Notes under the pieces: generated by a model | Seen by the model: the letters and a program-made list of their open reading frames with translations, nothing else | Databases searched by the model: none | What the model was told of the DNA's origin: nothing | Program-made: the position numbers and the translations under genes | Shown here: one piece after another, positions 39,158 through 48,677 of the stretch | Layout: the number at the start of each line of letters is the position of its first letter | Numbering within the stretch: the stretch's first letter is position 1 | NCBI GenBank assembly: GCA_002695065.1 | Contig: NZNW01000148.1 | Span: 1-64,000 of the forward strand | DNA: 64,000 nucleotides | Direction of reading: 5' to 3' | DNA from: Salinicola sp. | Lineage (GTDB): Bacteria; Pseudomonadota; Gammaproteobacteria; Pseudomonadales; Halomonadaceae

Positions 39158-41192
39158 CGATGCTAGCCGAGCCATAGGTAAGATCGTTAGTGTTTCTGCT
39201 GATCGCTTGGTCGTTGAGCTACATAGGGGGAGCGACAATTTCACTGTTGTTGGCTTCGATGATGTGCACTACGTAGCGACCTTGGGCTCATGTCTAATAG
39301 TACCAACGCAATCTGAGTATGTAGTTTTGGAAGTCATTGGCCTTCGGGAAAAGGATTTGTCGACAGCGTATGAAACCGGACCGGAAATGAACAAGGCGAC
39401 GGCAGCCAAGTTTCTCGATGTGGTGCCAGTCGGCTCGATGCCCGTCCAAGAGGGATTATTTAAGTTCGGGGTCTCAACCTTCCCGCCACTCTACGCTGAC
39501 GCCCTCTATGCACGTGACGAGGATTTAGATCGCATCTTCAACGTAGATCAACTAGCTGAAGATGTGACGAAAGCTGATGCCCAAGGCGAGGAAAAGCGTG
39601 GCACGGTGCCCCATGTATTTGAGATTGGCACATCGGCTGTATTTAAGAACTATCCCGTTAAGGCGCAACTCGATGCCTTTTTCGGCGGACACGTCGCAGT
39701 ACTAGGTAATACCGGAAGTGGAAAGTCATGTACCGTGGCATCAATTCTTCAGTCCGTGTTCATACGGGCTGAAGAATTTAAGGCCATTGGCGCTTCGTTT
39801 GTCATCCTTGATGTCAACGGTGAGTATCGAGCAGCATTTGAAAATATGCCATGGCATATTTACGCTAGTTATTTTAAAGCTACTAGAACCGCCGCCGAGG
39901 CAGAGGGGATTGAAGAAGGGTATTTAGGGGCTAGCTTAGTAGAACGCTTTCTTTTGCCACACTGGTTTATGACTGTGGATGAATGGGTTCTTTTGCTCAG
40001 AGCTAGTGAAAAAACACAACAGCCAGTACTAAAAGCTGCTCTCGGGCTTACTACTCTTTTCTGTGAAGGCTCAAGATCCAAAGAAATTTCCGAGACGAAT
40101 GGCTCGCTAATCGATCTCCAGAATCATGTGTTGGCCAAGATTATTTTAGCTATTCTCCATGACGATTCTAGTATACCAAGTAAAGAGGGGCGCGTTCTTG
40201 CTGTTCTTCAGGTTTTTTCAACTTTAGAGATTTCAAGGCAAACTGTTAAGCGTGGATTGTACAATGATTTTGGCAAGTTCAAAGACGGGGATAAAATAAA
40301 TAGTGCGGTCAACTATGAAGCTTTGCTAGAACTCCTAAATTCTCATGTCCAGGATGAACCGACGCTTCCCGCCTATGGTAACGTCCCATTCTCTTTCGAA
40401 TACCTGCAGTCCGCGCTTGATTTGGCGATTTTGTATGAGGAGTCGAACGGCAATAAGCAAATAAGGGAGTATTGTTCGCAATTGGTGACGCGACTGAAAT
40501 CCGTTTCTGATAACCCCGACTTCGAATTTCTTCGTACACCAGTTGGAGATATTGAGCAGCATTGTAGGGAATCCGGCTATTTTGTAGATCGTCTTCTGGG
40601 TATCGAACCCAGCGGAAAAGAGTATGTCAAAGAGCGCCAAATATGCATTATTGATTTAAATGATGCCTCAGACGAGATTGTTGAGCTCGTTTCTGCTGTT
40701 GTTTCAAGATTGATATTTGATCGTTTGCGCTACGCCATTCCTAGAAATAGGATGCCCGTTCATCTAGTGCTAGAAGAGGCCCATCGCTATATTTCTGAGC
40801 GTTCCAGTCGTTTTGCTATAGATGCTAGTGTCATTTTTCATCGAATTGCTAAAGAAGGTCGTAAATATGGCGCTTTCTTGATGGTGGCTTCGCAGAGACC
40901 AAGCGAACTCTCAAAAACGGTGCTCTCGCAGTGTAATAATTTTATAGTTCACCGAATTCAAAACCCTGATGACCTTTCTCAGATAAGACAAATGACGCCT
41001 TTTATATCGGAAACAGTTCTAAAGCGTCTTCCGTCTTTGCCCAAGCAACATGCTTTGATTTTTGGGAGTGCTGTTAAAATACCTACGACCTTTCGTGTCC
41101 GGGATGCTTGTCCTAAGCCCAATAGTGATGACACGCAGATACGGGATCTTTGGTATATTCCCGAAAATCCCAAGCTAGACTGGAGTTTATAA
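39144..41192 (+). CDS. HerA-like hexameric ATPase (SIR2-HerA system)
   Basis: HerA/FtsK-type ATPase of 682 aa: N-terminal HAS-barrel-like region (GKIVSVSADRLVVEL), Walker A GNTGSGKS with K194, Walker B region VHLVLEEAHRY, arginine-finger-type segment RIAKEGRKYGAFLMVASQRP. HerA assembles with SIR2 into a large complex that controls NADase activity and DNA sensing. ATG at 39144 or 39147 (AAGGTG upstream fits the second better). Lower GC than the core. It precedes no further defence gene. Confidence 0.88.
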   Translation: MMSSNDASRAIGKIVSVSADRLVVELHRGSDNFTVVGFDDVHYVATLGSCLIVPTQSEYVVLEVIGLREKDLSTAYETGPEMNKATAAKFLDVVPVGSMPVQEGLFKFGVSTFPPLYADALYARDEDLDRIFNVDQLAEDVTKADAQGEEKRGTVPHVFEIGTSAVFKNYPVKAQLDAFFGGHVAVLGNTGSGKSCTVASILQSVFIRAEEFKAIGASFVILDVNGEYRAAFENMPWHIYASYFKATRTAAEAEGIEEGYLGASLVERFLLPHWFMTVDEWVLLLRASEKTQQPVLKAALGLTTLFCEGSRSKEISETNGSLIDLQNHVLAKIILAILHDDSSIPSKEGRVLAVLQVFSTLEISRQTVKRGLYNDFGKFKDGDKINSAVNYEALLELLNSHVQDEPTLPAYGNVPFSFEYLQSALDLAILYEESNGNKQIREYCSQLVTRLKSVSDNPDFEFLRTPVGDIEQHCRESGYFVDRLLGIEPSGKEYVKERQICIIDLNDASDEIVELVSAVVSRLIFDRLRYAIPRNRMPVHLVLEEAHRYISERSSRFAIDASVIFHRIAKEGRKYGAFLMVASQRPSELSKTVLSQCNNFIVHRIQNPDDLSQIRQMTPFISETVLKRLPSLPKQHALIFGSAVKIPTTFRVRDACPKPNSDDTQIRDLWYIPENPKLDWSL

Positions 41193-41646
41193 ATTGTTCT
41201 AGTGCAACCTCCTTACAGCTTCGGACAAAATAATTTCCCTCCATGTGGGGAACACGCACAGACCGATAACGATCCTTCTCCACTGAGAGCGCCGCATTTG
41301 TAACCAGGGGGCCGCATGAAAGATCCGTTGGTTGGCTCATATCATCCTGTGAACCTCGGTTGATGTCGCAAACGGCCTCCTTTATGAGGGTGAGCGTGAT
41401 CCTTTGGTTCACCCCTAGGGTATACTAGGAGGCATACCTTGCTGCATATCTTTCTAGTTAATCCATATAAATCATGTGCTTGATGCTATTTTATAGTCCT
41501 GCTTCGGGCTTCGTCTCTGCTTATGGCACAAGCCACCGGCTTATTAGTTATTCCTGCTGATACGGCACGTCCAGTAACACGAACCATTTTCTTCGCTCTA
41601 TCTATCGACCAATACCCAATCCTGATCGAGGGATGGCGTCGCTAGA
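41193..41646. other. Gap holding the right island end
   Basis: 454 bp AT-rich without a supported gene. It holds the right copy of the 15-bp repeat at 41495-41509. A 99-codon frame on the minus strand (41113-41412) overlaps the HerA 3' end and looks like no family I know. Confidence 0.5.
41495..41509 (+). repeat. Right copy of 15-bp direct repeat (attR candidate)
   Basis: AGTCCTGCTTCGGGC, identical to the tRNA-Arg 3' end at 33514-33528 and in direct orientation, 7,981 bp apart. The following bases (TTCG) differ from the tRNA GCCA, which may be decay. Confidence 0.75.
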
Positions 41647-42090
41647 ATGATCTCCTCCGATGAAGTAGACGCTATCGATATGAATGAGGCCATCACGCTA
41701 AGCGTTACCGTCGATCGTCCCTGGCGTTCGCTGTATGAGGCCTTCTGGCGCCCAGAGGCTTTTCCGGCCTGGGCATCCGGGCTGAGTCAGTCCGAGTGGG
41801 TCGAGCAGGCAGGTCGTTGGTTGGCGAAAGGGCCAGGGGGATCTGTCCTGATCCGCTTTACGGACCACAATCCATACGGCGTCATGGATCATTGGGTTGA
41901 GCTGGCGTCGGGCGACGTGGTCTATGTACCGTTGCGGGTAATCGCCAACGGTCCAGGGGCGGAGGTTCAGTTGACGCTCTTCCGGCAGCCCGGCATGGAT
42001 GAGGCGACGTTCGAGCGGGACGCCGATTGGGTTCGCCAAGATCTGCTCGCGCTTAAAAGGCTGGCCGAAACAGCTATCTCGTCAGGCTAG
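41647..42090 (+). CDS. SRPBCC-family protein
   Basis: START/Bet v1-like fold of 147 aa (AITLSVTVDRPWRSLYEAFWRPEAFPAWASG, then DHNPYGVMDHWVELASGD). Such proteins bind small hydrophobic ligands. Function unknown. ATG at 41647; another at 41680 would drop 11 residues. It is the first gene right of the proposed island end. Confidence 0.75.
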   Translation: MISSDEVDAIDMNEAITLSVTVDRPWRSLYEAFWRPEAFPAWASGLSQSEWVEQAGRWLAKGPGGSVLIRFTDHNPYGVMDHWVELASGDVVYVPLRVIANGPGAEVQLTLFRQPGMDEATFERDADWVRQDLLALKRLAETAISSG

Positions 42091-42193
42091 CGTTGTCCGA
42101 AGGCTCGGCACTGGCAGGGCGGCCGGCTCCTGGAACGCGGCATACACTTTCTCTCTAACCGACCGCGCGAGCTCAGTCCCGTATGGATGCGTT

Positions 42194-42937
42194 GTGAATT
42201 TCGAAACGATCGCGATCATCGCCTTTGCCTACCTGGTGGCGGCCTTCGTCAAGGGTGCCACTGGCCTCGGCTTCTCGACCTCCGCGCTGCCCATCCTGGC
42301 GCTGGGCCTGGGTCTGAAGTCGGGGATGCCGCTGGTGATCATCCCCTCGCTGGTCAGCAATCTCATCGTGATGCGGCAGGCGGGGCACTTCGGCGAGACG
42401 CTGCGACGCTTCTGGCCGATGTTCCTGGCGACCGTTCCCGGCCTGCTGCTCGGTCTCGCCGTGCTGGATCTCATCGATAGTCTCGTGGCCGGGGCAATAC
42501 TCGGCGTCGTGCTGATCGTCTACGGGGCGTTTACGCTGTTTCGCCCGGGGCGACCGCTATCGGATCGGTTGGGGCGCAAGCTGGCACCGGTCTCTGGGTT
42601 CCTGACGGGACTGGTGAACGGCACGACCGGATCGCAGGTGATGCCGATCCTGCCGTTCCTGCTGGCGCTACGGCTCGATCCGAAGCGGTTCATCCAGGCG
42701 ATCAATATCTCCTTCACGCTGTCGAGCCTGATCATGGCGCTGGGGCTGGCGAAGCTCGGCCTGATGACGGCGGATTCGATCTGGATTTCGTTGGCGGGGC
42801 TGGTGCCGGTCTATCTCGGCACCCGGCTTGGCGGGGCCGTGCGTCAGCGGATGGACGCCGAGTTCTTCCGCAGGGTGGTTCTCATGATGCTGATCGTCTT
42901 CGGCGTGGTGCTGGTGGGCAAGACCGCGCTGGCGTAG
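42194..42937 (+). CDS. Sulfite exporter TauE/SafE-family protein
   Basis: Membrane protein of 247 aa with about eight helices. VAAFVKGATGLGFSTSALPILAL is the first repeat signature and GFLTGLVNGTTGSQVMPILPFLLAL the second. It may export sulfite or sulfoacetate; substrate uncertain. GTG start at 42194 (no good ATG in frame upstream). Convergent with ycaC. Confidence 0.83.
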   Translation: MNFETIAIIAFAYLVAAFVKGATGLGFSTSALPILALGLGLKSGMPLVIIPSLVSNLIVMRQAGHFGETLRRFWPMFLATVPGLLLGLAVLDLIDSLVAGAILGVVLIVYGAFTLFRPGRPLSDRLGRKLAPVSGFLTGLVNGTTGSQVMPILPFLLALRLDPKRFIQAINISFTLSSLIMALGLAKLGLMTADSIWISLAGLVPVYLGTRLGGAVRQRMDAEFFRRVVLMMLIVFGVVLVGKTALA

Positions 42938-43064
42938 TCGGAGCCGTGCGGGCCGGCGGGCGAATGTCCAGGGTCGAGCGCCAACGTGGCCTGTCGTCTC
43001 GTTCCCTGGCGTGTGAACTACCGAACCACGCTCGCGAGGCCTCCTGGGCGTGAAACCCACGCGC

Positions 43065-43103
43065 AAAAAGGCTGCCGCCGCCGAGTGTAGCGGCGGCGGC
43101 AGC
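43065..43103 (-). terminator. Rho-independent terminator of ycaC
   Basis: A 13-bp perfect GC stem (43071-43083 with 43091-43103), read on the minus strand into five T residues. Confidence 0.88.
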
Positions 43104-43120
43104 GCGGTTGCGGTGCTCGG

Positions 43121-43744
43121 CTAGTTTTTCAGCGTCGCATCGCGGCTCTGGATCAGGTTCGAGTAGTGGGGCAGGTGATTGGCGAGAATGCCGCCGAAGC
43201 CCTCGATGTCGTTACGCCAGTCGCGATGCAGTTCGCCGGCGACCGAGAACCAGTTCATCAACTGCACGCCGGCCTGGGACATGCGATCCCACGCGGCGTC
43301 GCGCACGGTCGTGTTGAAGGTGCCGGAGGCATCGGTGACGACGAACACCTCGTAGCCCGCTTCACGCGCGGCCAGGGCCGGGAAGGCGACGCAGACATCG
43401 GTGACCACGCCGGCGATCAGCAGCTGTTTCCTGCCGGTCTCCTTGACGGCCTGGACGAACTCTTCGTTGTCCCAGGCGTTGATCTGGCCGGGGCGGGCGA
43501 TATAGGGCGCATCGGGAAACTTCGCCTTCAGTTCCGGCACCAGCGGGCCATTGGGGCCGTCCTCGAAGCTGGTGGTCAGGATCGTCGGCAGGTCGAAGAA
43601 CTCGGCGATGTCGGCAAGCGCCATCACGTTGTTCTTGAACTCGTCGGGGCCGAAGTCGCGAACCAGCGATAGCAGTCCGGCCTGATGATCGATCATCAGC
43701 ACGGTGACATCGTCCTTGTCGAGTCTCTGGTAGGAATAGGCCAT
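43121..43744 (-). CDS. ycaC: Isochorismatase-family hydrolase YcaC
   Basis: Cysteine hydrolase fold, 207 aa. It is very close to E. coli YcaC: VLMIDHQAGLLSLVRD, TILTTSFEDGPNGPLVPEL, INAWDNEEFV, AGVVTDVCVAFPA with the catalytic Cys, and DASGTFN. Physiological substrate unknown. The second of two adjacent ATGs (43744) has better spacing to GGAG. In an operon with the pirin gene. Confidence 0.88.
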   Translation of the reverse strand: MAYSYQRLDKDDVTVLMIDHQAGLLSLVRDFGPDEFKNNVMALADIAEFFDLPTILTTSFEDGPNGPLVPELKAKFPDAPYIARPGQINAWDNEEFVQAVKETGRKQLLIAGVVTDVCVAFPALAAREAGYEVFVVTDASGTFNTTVRDAAWDRMSQAGVQLMNWFSVAGELHRDWRNDIEGFGGILANHLPHYSNLIQSRDATLKN

Positions 43745-43832
43745 CATCCATCTCCTTCTATTGTTGAAGAGGCGGGATATCGACGTCGATATCCCGCGGG
43801 TCGTCGGGCGTTGCCGAGAACGCCCGAATCCT

Positions 43833-44699
43833 TCACGCCGTGGTGCCGAACTCTCCGGCCTGGAACTGGCGCATCGAGTCTTCGATCTCCTCGCTCGTGT
43901 TCATGACGAACGGCCCGTAGCCAACGACCGGTTCGTCGATCGGTTCCCCGGTCAGCACCAGCAGCTTGGCGTCGTTGTTGGCCTCGACCGCGATCTCGCT
44001 GCCTTCCCGCGCGAACAGGGCGAGCTCGGCGTCCCGGGCGATCTTGGTGCCATTGAGCTGCACGGTGCCGCTGAGCACGACGATCATCGTGGTGTGGCCT
44101 TCCGGCACGCCGAGCGTGGTGAAGCCGCCCCGGTTCAGGCGCAGGTCCCAGACGTTGATGGGGCTGAACGTCCTTGCCGGGCCGCTCGCTCCGGCGTATT
44201 CCCCGGCGATCACCGCCAGATGCCCGGCGCCTTCGGCCAGTTCGAGACGGGGGATCTCGGCGGCCTTCAGCGACTGGTAAGCCGGGGGCGCCGATTTGTT
44301 CGCGGCCGCCAGGTTCACCCACAGCTGAACGACTTCGAAGCGCCCGCCGTGCTCGGTGAAGGCCGGGGAGTGGAACTCCTCGTGGACGATGCCGCTGCCC
44401 GCCGTCATCCACTGCACGTCCCCCGGGCCGATGATGCCGCCGTTGCCGGTGGAATCCCGGTGCTCGACTTCGCCGTCGTAGACGATGGTCACGGTCTCGA
44501 AGCCGCGATGGGGGTGCGCGCCGACGCCGCGTGGCTTGACCGCCGGGGTGAAATCTCTCGGCCCGGCGTAGTCGAGCATCAGAAACGGCGTGACGTGATG
44601 CGCCCCCAGGCGGTCGTAGGTGAACAGCGAGCGCACGGGGAAGCCGTTGCCGACCCAGTGGGCCCGAGGAGCGGAATAGATACCCGTGATCTCTTTCAT
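43833..44699 (-). CDS. Pirin-family protein (quercetinase-like cupin)
   Basis: Bicupin of 288 aa. N-terminal cupin with GVGAHPHRGFETVTIVYDGEVEHRDS (metal-binding His and Glu), DVQWMTAGSGIVHEE, then a degenerate C-terminal cupin. Members oxidise quercetin or act as redox-responsive regulators. Start at 44699. Next to ycaC and divergent from a LysR gene, which probably controls both. Confidence 0.88.
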   Translation of the reverse strand: MKEITGIYSAPRAHWVGNGFPVRSLFTYDRLGAHHVTPFLMLDYAGPRDFTPAVKPRGVGAHPHRGFETVTIVYDGEVEHRDSTGNGGIIGPGDVQWMTAGSGIVHEEFHSPAFTEHGGRFEVVQLWVNLAAANKSAPPAYQSLKAAEIPRLELAEGAGHLAVIAGEYAGASGPARTFSPINVWDLRLNRGGFTTLGVPEGHTTMIVVLSGTVQLNGTKIARDAELALFAREGSEIAVEANNDAKLLVLTGEPIDEPVVGYGPFVMNTSEEIEDSMRQFQAGEFGTTA

Positions 44700-44831
44700 T
44701 GTGATCTCCTTCGCCGGTCGTTCGGCGTCCCGTGATGAGGAAGTGCGTCGATGGGATGATTGTACGGGTGGGACGCCGACCCGATTAGCGGGGTAAAATC
44801 CAACGCAGCGTCTCATTCATGGAACGATCAC

Positions 44832-45782
44832 ATGCAGGATCTCAACGATCTCTACTACTTCGTCCAGGTGGTCGAGCACGGCGGCTTCGCGCCGGCGAGC
44901 CGGGCGATCGGGGTGCCGAAGTCCAAGCTGAGCCGGCGTGTGGCCGAGCTCGAGACCCGTATCGGTGTGCGCCTGATCCATCGCACGACGCGCAGCCTGG
45001 CCGTCACCGACCTCGGGCGGGCGTACTACGAGCACTGCGCTGCCATGGTGGTGGAGGCCGAGGCGGCCCAGGACACCATCGACCGCTCGATCGCCGAGCC
45101 CCAGGGGCTGGTACGGATGAGCTGCCCGCCGGGCCTGCTCTGCTTCATCGTGGGGGATCTGCTCACCGCGTTCATGGCGAGGCATCCGCTGGTCAGGGTC
45201 GAGCTGGAGGCCAGCGGCCGGCGGGTGGACGTGGTTCGGGAGGGGTTCGATCTGGCGATACGGGTGAGATTCCCGCCCATCGAGGACAGCGATCTCAGCC
45301 AGCGCCTGCTCTCGCGCAGCCCGCAGCGTCTGATGGCGTCGCCCGCGCTGTTCGAACGTTTCGCCCGGCCGCGTGTGCCGGGGGATCTCCACGGCTTGCC
45401 GTCGCTCGACTGGGAGCGTCCGGGCACGGGCCATACCTGGTGCCTTGAAGGGCCGGATGGGGTGAGTACGCTGATCGATCACCGCCCGCGCCTGGTGACC
45501 GATGACATGGTCACCCTGCGCCGCGCGGCCCTGGCGGGCCTGGGGGTCGTGCAGCTGCCGATGCTGGTGGCGGGGTCGGATATCGCCGAGGGGAGTCTGG
45601 TGGACGTTCTACCCGACTGGGTGCCGCGCGACGGCGTGGTCCAGGCGGTGTTCCCTTCGCGACGCGGTCTGTTGCCCGCCGTGCGTTCGCTGCTCGATTT
45701 TCTTGCCGACAGCTTTGGCCAGGAAGATGTCACCACGCAGCTTCAACCGCCGGTGCAACCTGGGCATGAAGCCGGACGCTGA
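44832..45782 (+). CDS. LysR-type regulator, divergent from pirin/ycaC
   Basis: 316 aa. HTH in MQDLNDLYYFVQVVEHGGFAPASRAIGVPKSKLSRRVAELE, then a substrate-binding domain. Divergent from the pirin-ycaC unit 132 bp away, so it probably regulates it. No effector can be named. ATG at 44832. Confidence 0.87.
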   Translation: MQDLNDLYYFVQVVEHGGFAPASRAIGVPKSKLSRRVAELETRIGVRLIHRTTRSLAVTDLGRAYYEHCAAMVVEAEAAQDTIDRSIAEPQGLVRMSCPPGLLCFIVGDLLTAFMARHPLVRVELEASGRRVDVVREGFDLAIRVRFPPIEDSDLSQRLLSRSPQRLMASPALFERFARPRVPGDLHGLPSLDWERPGTGHTWCLEGPDGVSTLIDHRPRLVTDDMVTLRRAALAGLGVVQLPMLVAGSDIAEGSLVDVLPDWVPRDGVVQAVFPSRRGLLPAVRSLLDFLADSFGQEDVTTQLQPPVQPGHEAGR

Positions 45783-45794
45783 GCCGTCTCGTCG

Positions 45795-46637
45795 TCAGCG
45801 CTTCAGGAACTCGATGACCAGGCGGGCGATCTCTTCCGGCCGATCCTCGGGCGAAAAGTGGCCGCACTCCTCGAGCACGCTGAGATCCGATCCCGGTATG
45901 TCGGCATGCAGGCGATAGGCGTAGTCGACACTCTGCCAGGCGTCGTCCGCGCCCCAGATCAGCTTGACCGGAATTCGCCCGAGCTCCGGCAGGCGGGCGG
46001 CGACCTCCAGGGTGTGTTTCGGGTCGTAGTGGCGTATCTGATGCTGGAACAGGCTGGCCTGGCCGATGGGCCCGCTGATGAAGTCGAGGTAGGTCTCGAG
46101 CGTGGATGACTCGAAACGCTGCGGGTCATGGACCGCGGTCAACAACCATTCCCTGAAATGCGCGCGGTGTTCGTCGTCGGGCACCTTGATCAGTCGCTCC
46201 AGCCCCGCGGCCATCTGCTGTCGGGTCCTGGGCGACGGATAGCTGTCGTAGCTGACGACATCGATCAGCGTCAGCGACTGCAACCGGCGTGGGTGAAATA
46301 CGCCGAGGCGCTGGGCGATACCCCCGCCGAAATCGTGGGCCACGATGTGTGCCGTCTCCAGCCCCCAGTGGTCCATCAGGGCTTCCAGCACCGGGACCTG
46401 GGCCGAGATCGAGGTGTCGACCGAGGGATCCCGGGGGCGCTCGGAGTGACCGTAGCCCAGCAGGTCGAAGAGATGGACTCGATAGCCGGCCCCGACCAAC
46501 TGAGGCACGACATTGCGCCAGATCAGGGAGGAGGAGGGCGTGCCGTGCAGCAGCACGATGGGCTCGCCCTCACCGTAGACGCCGTGGGCGATACGCTTGC
46601 CATCGATCAATACGTTGTCGGTCGCGATCGGATTCAT
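45795..46637 (-). CDS. Alpha/beta hydrolase (haloalkane dehalogenase/epoxide hydrolase-like)
   Basis: 280 aa. HGTPSSSLIWRNVVP (H31), nucleophile elbow VAHDFGGGIAQ with D102 as the nucleophile, as in dehalogenases and epoxide hydrolases, IWGADDAW (acid) and CGHFSPEDRPEEIA (His). Substrate unknown. ATG at 46637; upstream frame is not family-like. Divergent from the LysR gene at 46786 and convergent with that at 44832. Confidence 0.83.
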   Translation of the reverse strand: MNPIATDNVLIDGKRIAHGVYGEGEPIVLLHGTPSSSLIWRNVVPQLVGAGYRVHLFDLLGYGHSERPRDPSVDTSISAQVPVLEALMDHWGLETAHIVAHDFGGGIAQRLGVFHPRRLQSLTLIDVVSYDSYPSPRTRQQMAAGLERLIKVPDDEHRAHFREWLLTAVHDPQRFESSTLETYLDFISGPIGQASLFQHQIRHYDPKHTLEVAARLPELGRIPVKLIWGADDAWQSVDYAYRLHADIPGSDLSVLEECGHFSPEDRPEEIARLVIEFLKR

Positions 46638-46785
46638 GGTGTGGCTCCGCGTTGAGTGGGTATCGATGAGCTTGCGAAAGTTCCCCGCATGACACAAATG
46701 AGGTTTATGATGAAATCGATCTATTTTTGTCATGGCGTGGGTTGCGTCTTTGCGAACGCGAACCGAAGGGCGAGGAGTACGACGA

Positions 46786-47655
46786 ATGAGTGCGAGGCTG
46801 GAGCTTGGCGCGCTGCAGGCGCTGGCAGCGATCGTGGAGACGGGCGGAATCACGCGGGCGGCACAGTCGCTGGCGCTGTCTCAGTCGGCGATCTCGCACA
46901 AGATCCGCCGGCTGGAAACCGCGCTCGGCTGTGAGCTGCTGACCCGGCGCAGCGGGGCGGGGCTGTTGACGCCGGAGGGCGAGAAACTGCTGGGCTATGC
47001 GCGGCGCATCCTGGCACTTCACGACGAGGCGCTCTCCTGCCTGGGGACGGAGCCGTTGCGAGGAAAGATTCGGCTCGGCGTGACCGAGGATACGACCAGC
47101 GGCGGCGTGGCCCGTATCCTCGGTCGGTTCGCCCGTCGGCATCCGGATGTCTCGGTGCGGACCCACGTCGGCCAGAGTCTCACCCTGGAGGGGCAGCTCG
47201 ACCGTGGCGAGATCGACGTCGGCTTCATGCAGGTGTTCGAGCATCGTCAGCGAGTGTCCGATACCGTCGTCGCCAGGGAGCCGCTGCATTGGGTGAAGTC
47301 ACGGGACTTCGATCTGGACATGAGCCGTTCGATACCGTTCGTCGCCTTCGACGACGACTGCTTCTACCGTCAGTGGGCGATGGAGGCGGGGCAGTCGCTC
47401 TCCCCGGGCCTGAATACCGTCATGACCTGTGCGAGCGTCGCCGGCGTGAAGTCGGCGGTACTCTCGGGGCTGGGCGTGACGCTGTTGAATCGCCGCCATG
47501 TGACGCCGGAGATGGAGGTGATGCAGGCACCGTTTCCCGAGCCGCCGCCGATCGTCTATCTCCTCCGGACCGGGCGACAGCGTCACTCGAGCGCGGTTCG
47601 TGGTCTGGTCGGCGCGATAACCGAGGAGGTGGAAACGCCCGCGGTGCCGGGGTGA
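46786..47655 (+). CDS. LysR-type regulator
   Basis: 289 aa with MSARLELGALQALAAIVETGGITRAAQSLALSQSAISHKIRRLE and a typical C-terminal effector domain (CASVAGVKSAVLSGLGVTLL). Divergent from the alpha/beta hydrolase gene, its probable target. ATG at 46786. Confidence 0.86.
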   Translation: MSARLELGALQALAAIVETGGITRAAQSLALSQSAISHKIRRLETALGCELLTRRSGAGLLTPEGEKLLGYARRILALHDEALSCLGTEPLRGKIRLGVTEDTTSGGVARILGRFARRHPDVSVRTHVGQSLTLEGQLDRGEIDVGFMQVFEHRQRVSDTVVAREPLHWVKSRDFDLDMSRSIPFVAFDDDCFYRQWAMEAGQSLSPGLNTVMTCASVAGVKSAVLSGLGVTLLNRRHVTPEMEVMQAPFPEPPPIVYLLRTGRQRHSSAVRGLVGAITEEVETPAVPG

Positions 47656-47951
47656 GATCGTCATGGTTCCCGAGCCGGCGGCGGCCTGGCGGGGGAGGAG
47701 AGCCGCATCGGGATGGGCAGCAAAATGAAGACGTTAGGTCGAGATGACAAGATTTTCGCCTTCCGACCAACACACCTGTTGACTATCGGGCGATGAGGGC
47801 GCAGACTGGCGATCAGTTGGTTAGCAAGTCGCATATTGTCAGTTGCACTCGAATCATTCGGTAGCCTGGTTATATCCCCTTGTTTTACCCACTACATCGG
47901 GTAGCACCCGGCAATCGTAATTACGCGCTAAGCGCATAAGGAATTCGGAAC

Positions 47952-48155
47952 ATGGCAACTGGCACAGTTAAGTGGTTCAACGACACTAAAGGCTTTGGCT
48001 TCATTTCTCCGGCAGACGGTGGCGACGACCTGTTCGCACACTTCTCCGAGATCCAGGCTGACGGCTTCAAGTCTCTGCAGGACGGTCAGGAAGTTTCTTT
48101 CGACGTCACTCAGGGCAAAAAAGGTCTTCAGGCTGCTAACATCAAGCCGCTCTAA
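47952..48155 (+). CDS. Cold-shock domain protein (CspA family)
   Basis: 67 aa single cold-shock domain: [20 protein letters not shown] carries RNP1 (KGFGFI), DLFAHFSEI is RNP2. RNA-binding chaperone. About 296 bp of gene-free sequence precede it, so a long 5' leader is likely, as in cspA genes; a cold-shock box could not be assigned. Confidence 0.95.
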   Translation: MATGTVKWFNDTKGFGFISPADGGDDLFAHFSEIQADGFKSLQDGQEVSFDVTQGKKGLQAANIKPL

Positions 48156-48199
48156 GACTTTCGGTAGATCCATCGCCCTAGCGCGATAGAGATTCCAGC

Positions 48200-48233
48200 A
48201 CCAAGGCCCGCTCACGCGGGCCTTGGTGTTTTT
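48200..48233 (+). terminator. Rho-independent terminator of the cold-shock gene
   Basis: A 10-bp perfect stem (48201-48210 with 48217-48226), then TGTTTTT. Confidence 0.88.
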
Positions 48234-48389
48234 GCGTGTCCGAATTGATTCTCGCGACCCAGTGGATTCCAGGATGGCCTTGCTTGGTCAGGCGGGATTC
48301 GTGGGGAGCATTGAGATAGGGCTTCGGCTACACACCTCGGCCGCGTCAGCGACCGGGGTGTATTCCGTTAGGTAGGTCCGGCTTTCGAT

Positions 48390-48653
48390 TCAGCTCTGGC
48401 GACGCGATGTTACGCTGCCGAAACGACGCTTGAACTGGGCGGCACGGCCTTCGGTGCCGACCTCGCGCTGCTTGCCGGTGTAGAACGGGTGGGATGCCGA
48501 GGAGATGTCGAGGTGCACGAGGGGATAGGTGTTGCCATCCTCCCACTCGATGGTCTCGTCGGAGGTCATGGTCGAGCCAATCTTGAAATACTGGTTGACG
48601 CTGGTGTCGTGGAAGATCACCTGACGATATTCGGGGTGGATGCCGGCTTTCAT
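48390..48653 (-). CDS. rpmE2: Ribosomal protein L31 type B (zinc-free)
   Basis: 87 aa: [54 protein letters not shown]. No cysteine at all, i.e. the zinc-free C- form that replaces zinc-binding L31 when zinc is scarce. A Zur-like site lies just upstream. ATG at 48653. Confidence 0.94.
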   Translation of the reverse strand: MKAGIHPEYRQVIFHDTSVNQYFKIGSTMTSDETIEWEDGNTYPLVHLDISSASHPFYTGKQREVGTEGRAAQFKRRFGSVTSRRQS

Positions 48654-48677
48654 GGGATTCTCCGTTCGGTTTGTTTT

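Noticed and set aside
41113-41412. A 99-codon frame on the minus strand, partly antisense to the HerA 3' end
   Set aside because: No recognised family, it overlaps a strongly supported gene, and it lacks a convincing ribosome-binding site. Its later part could still be real.
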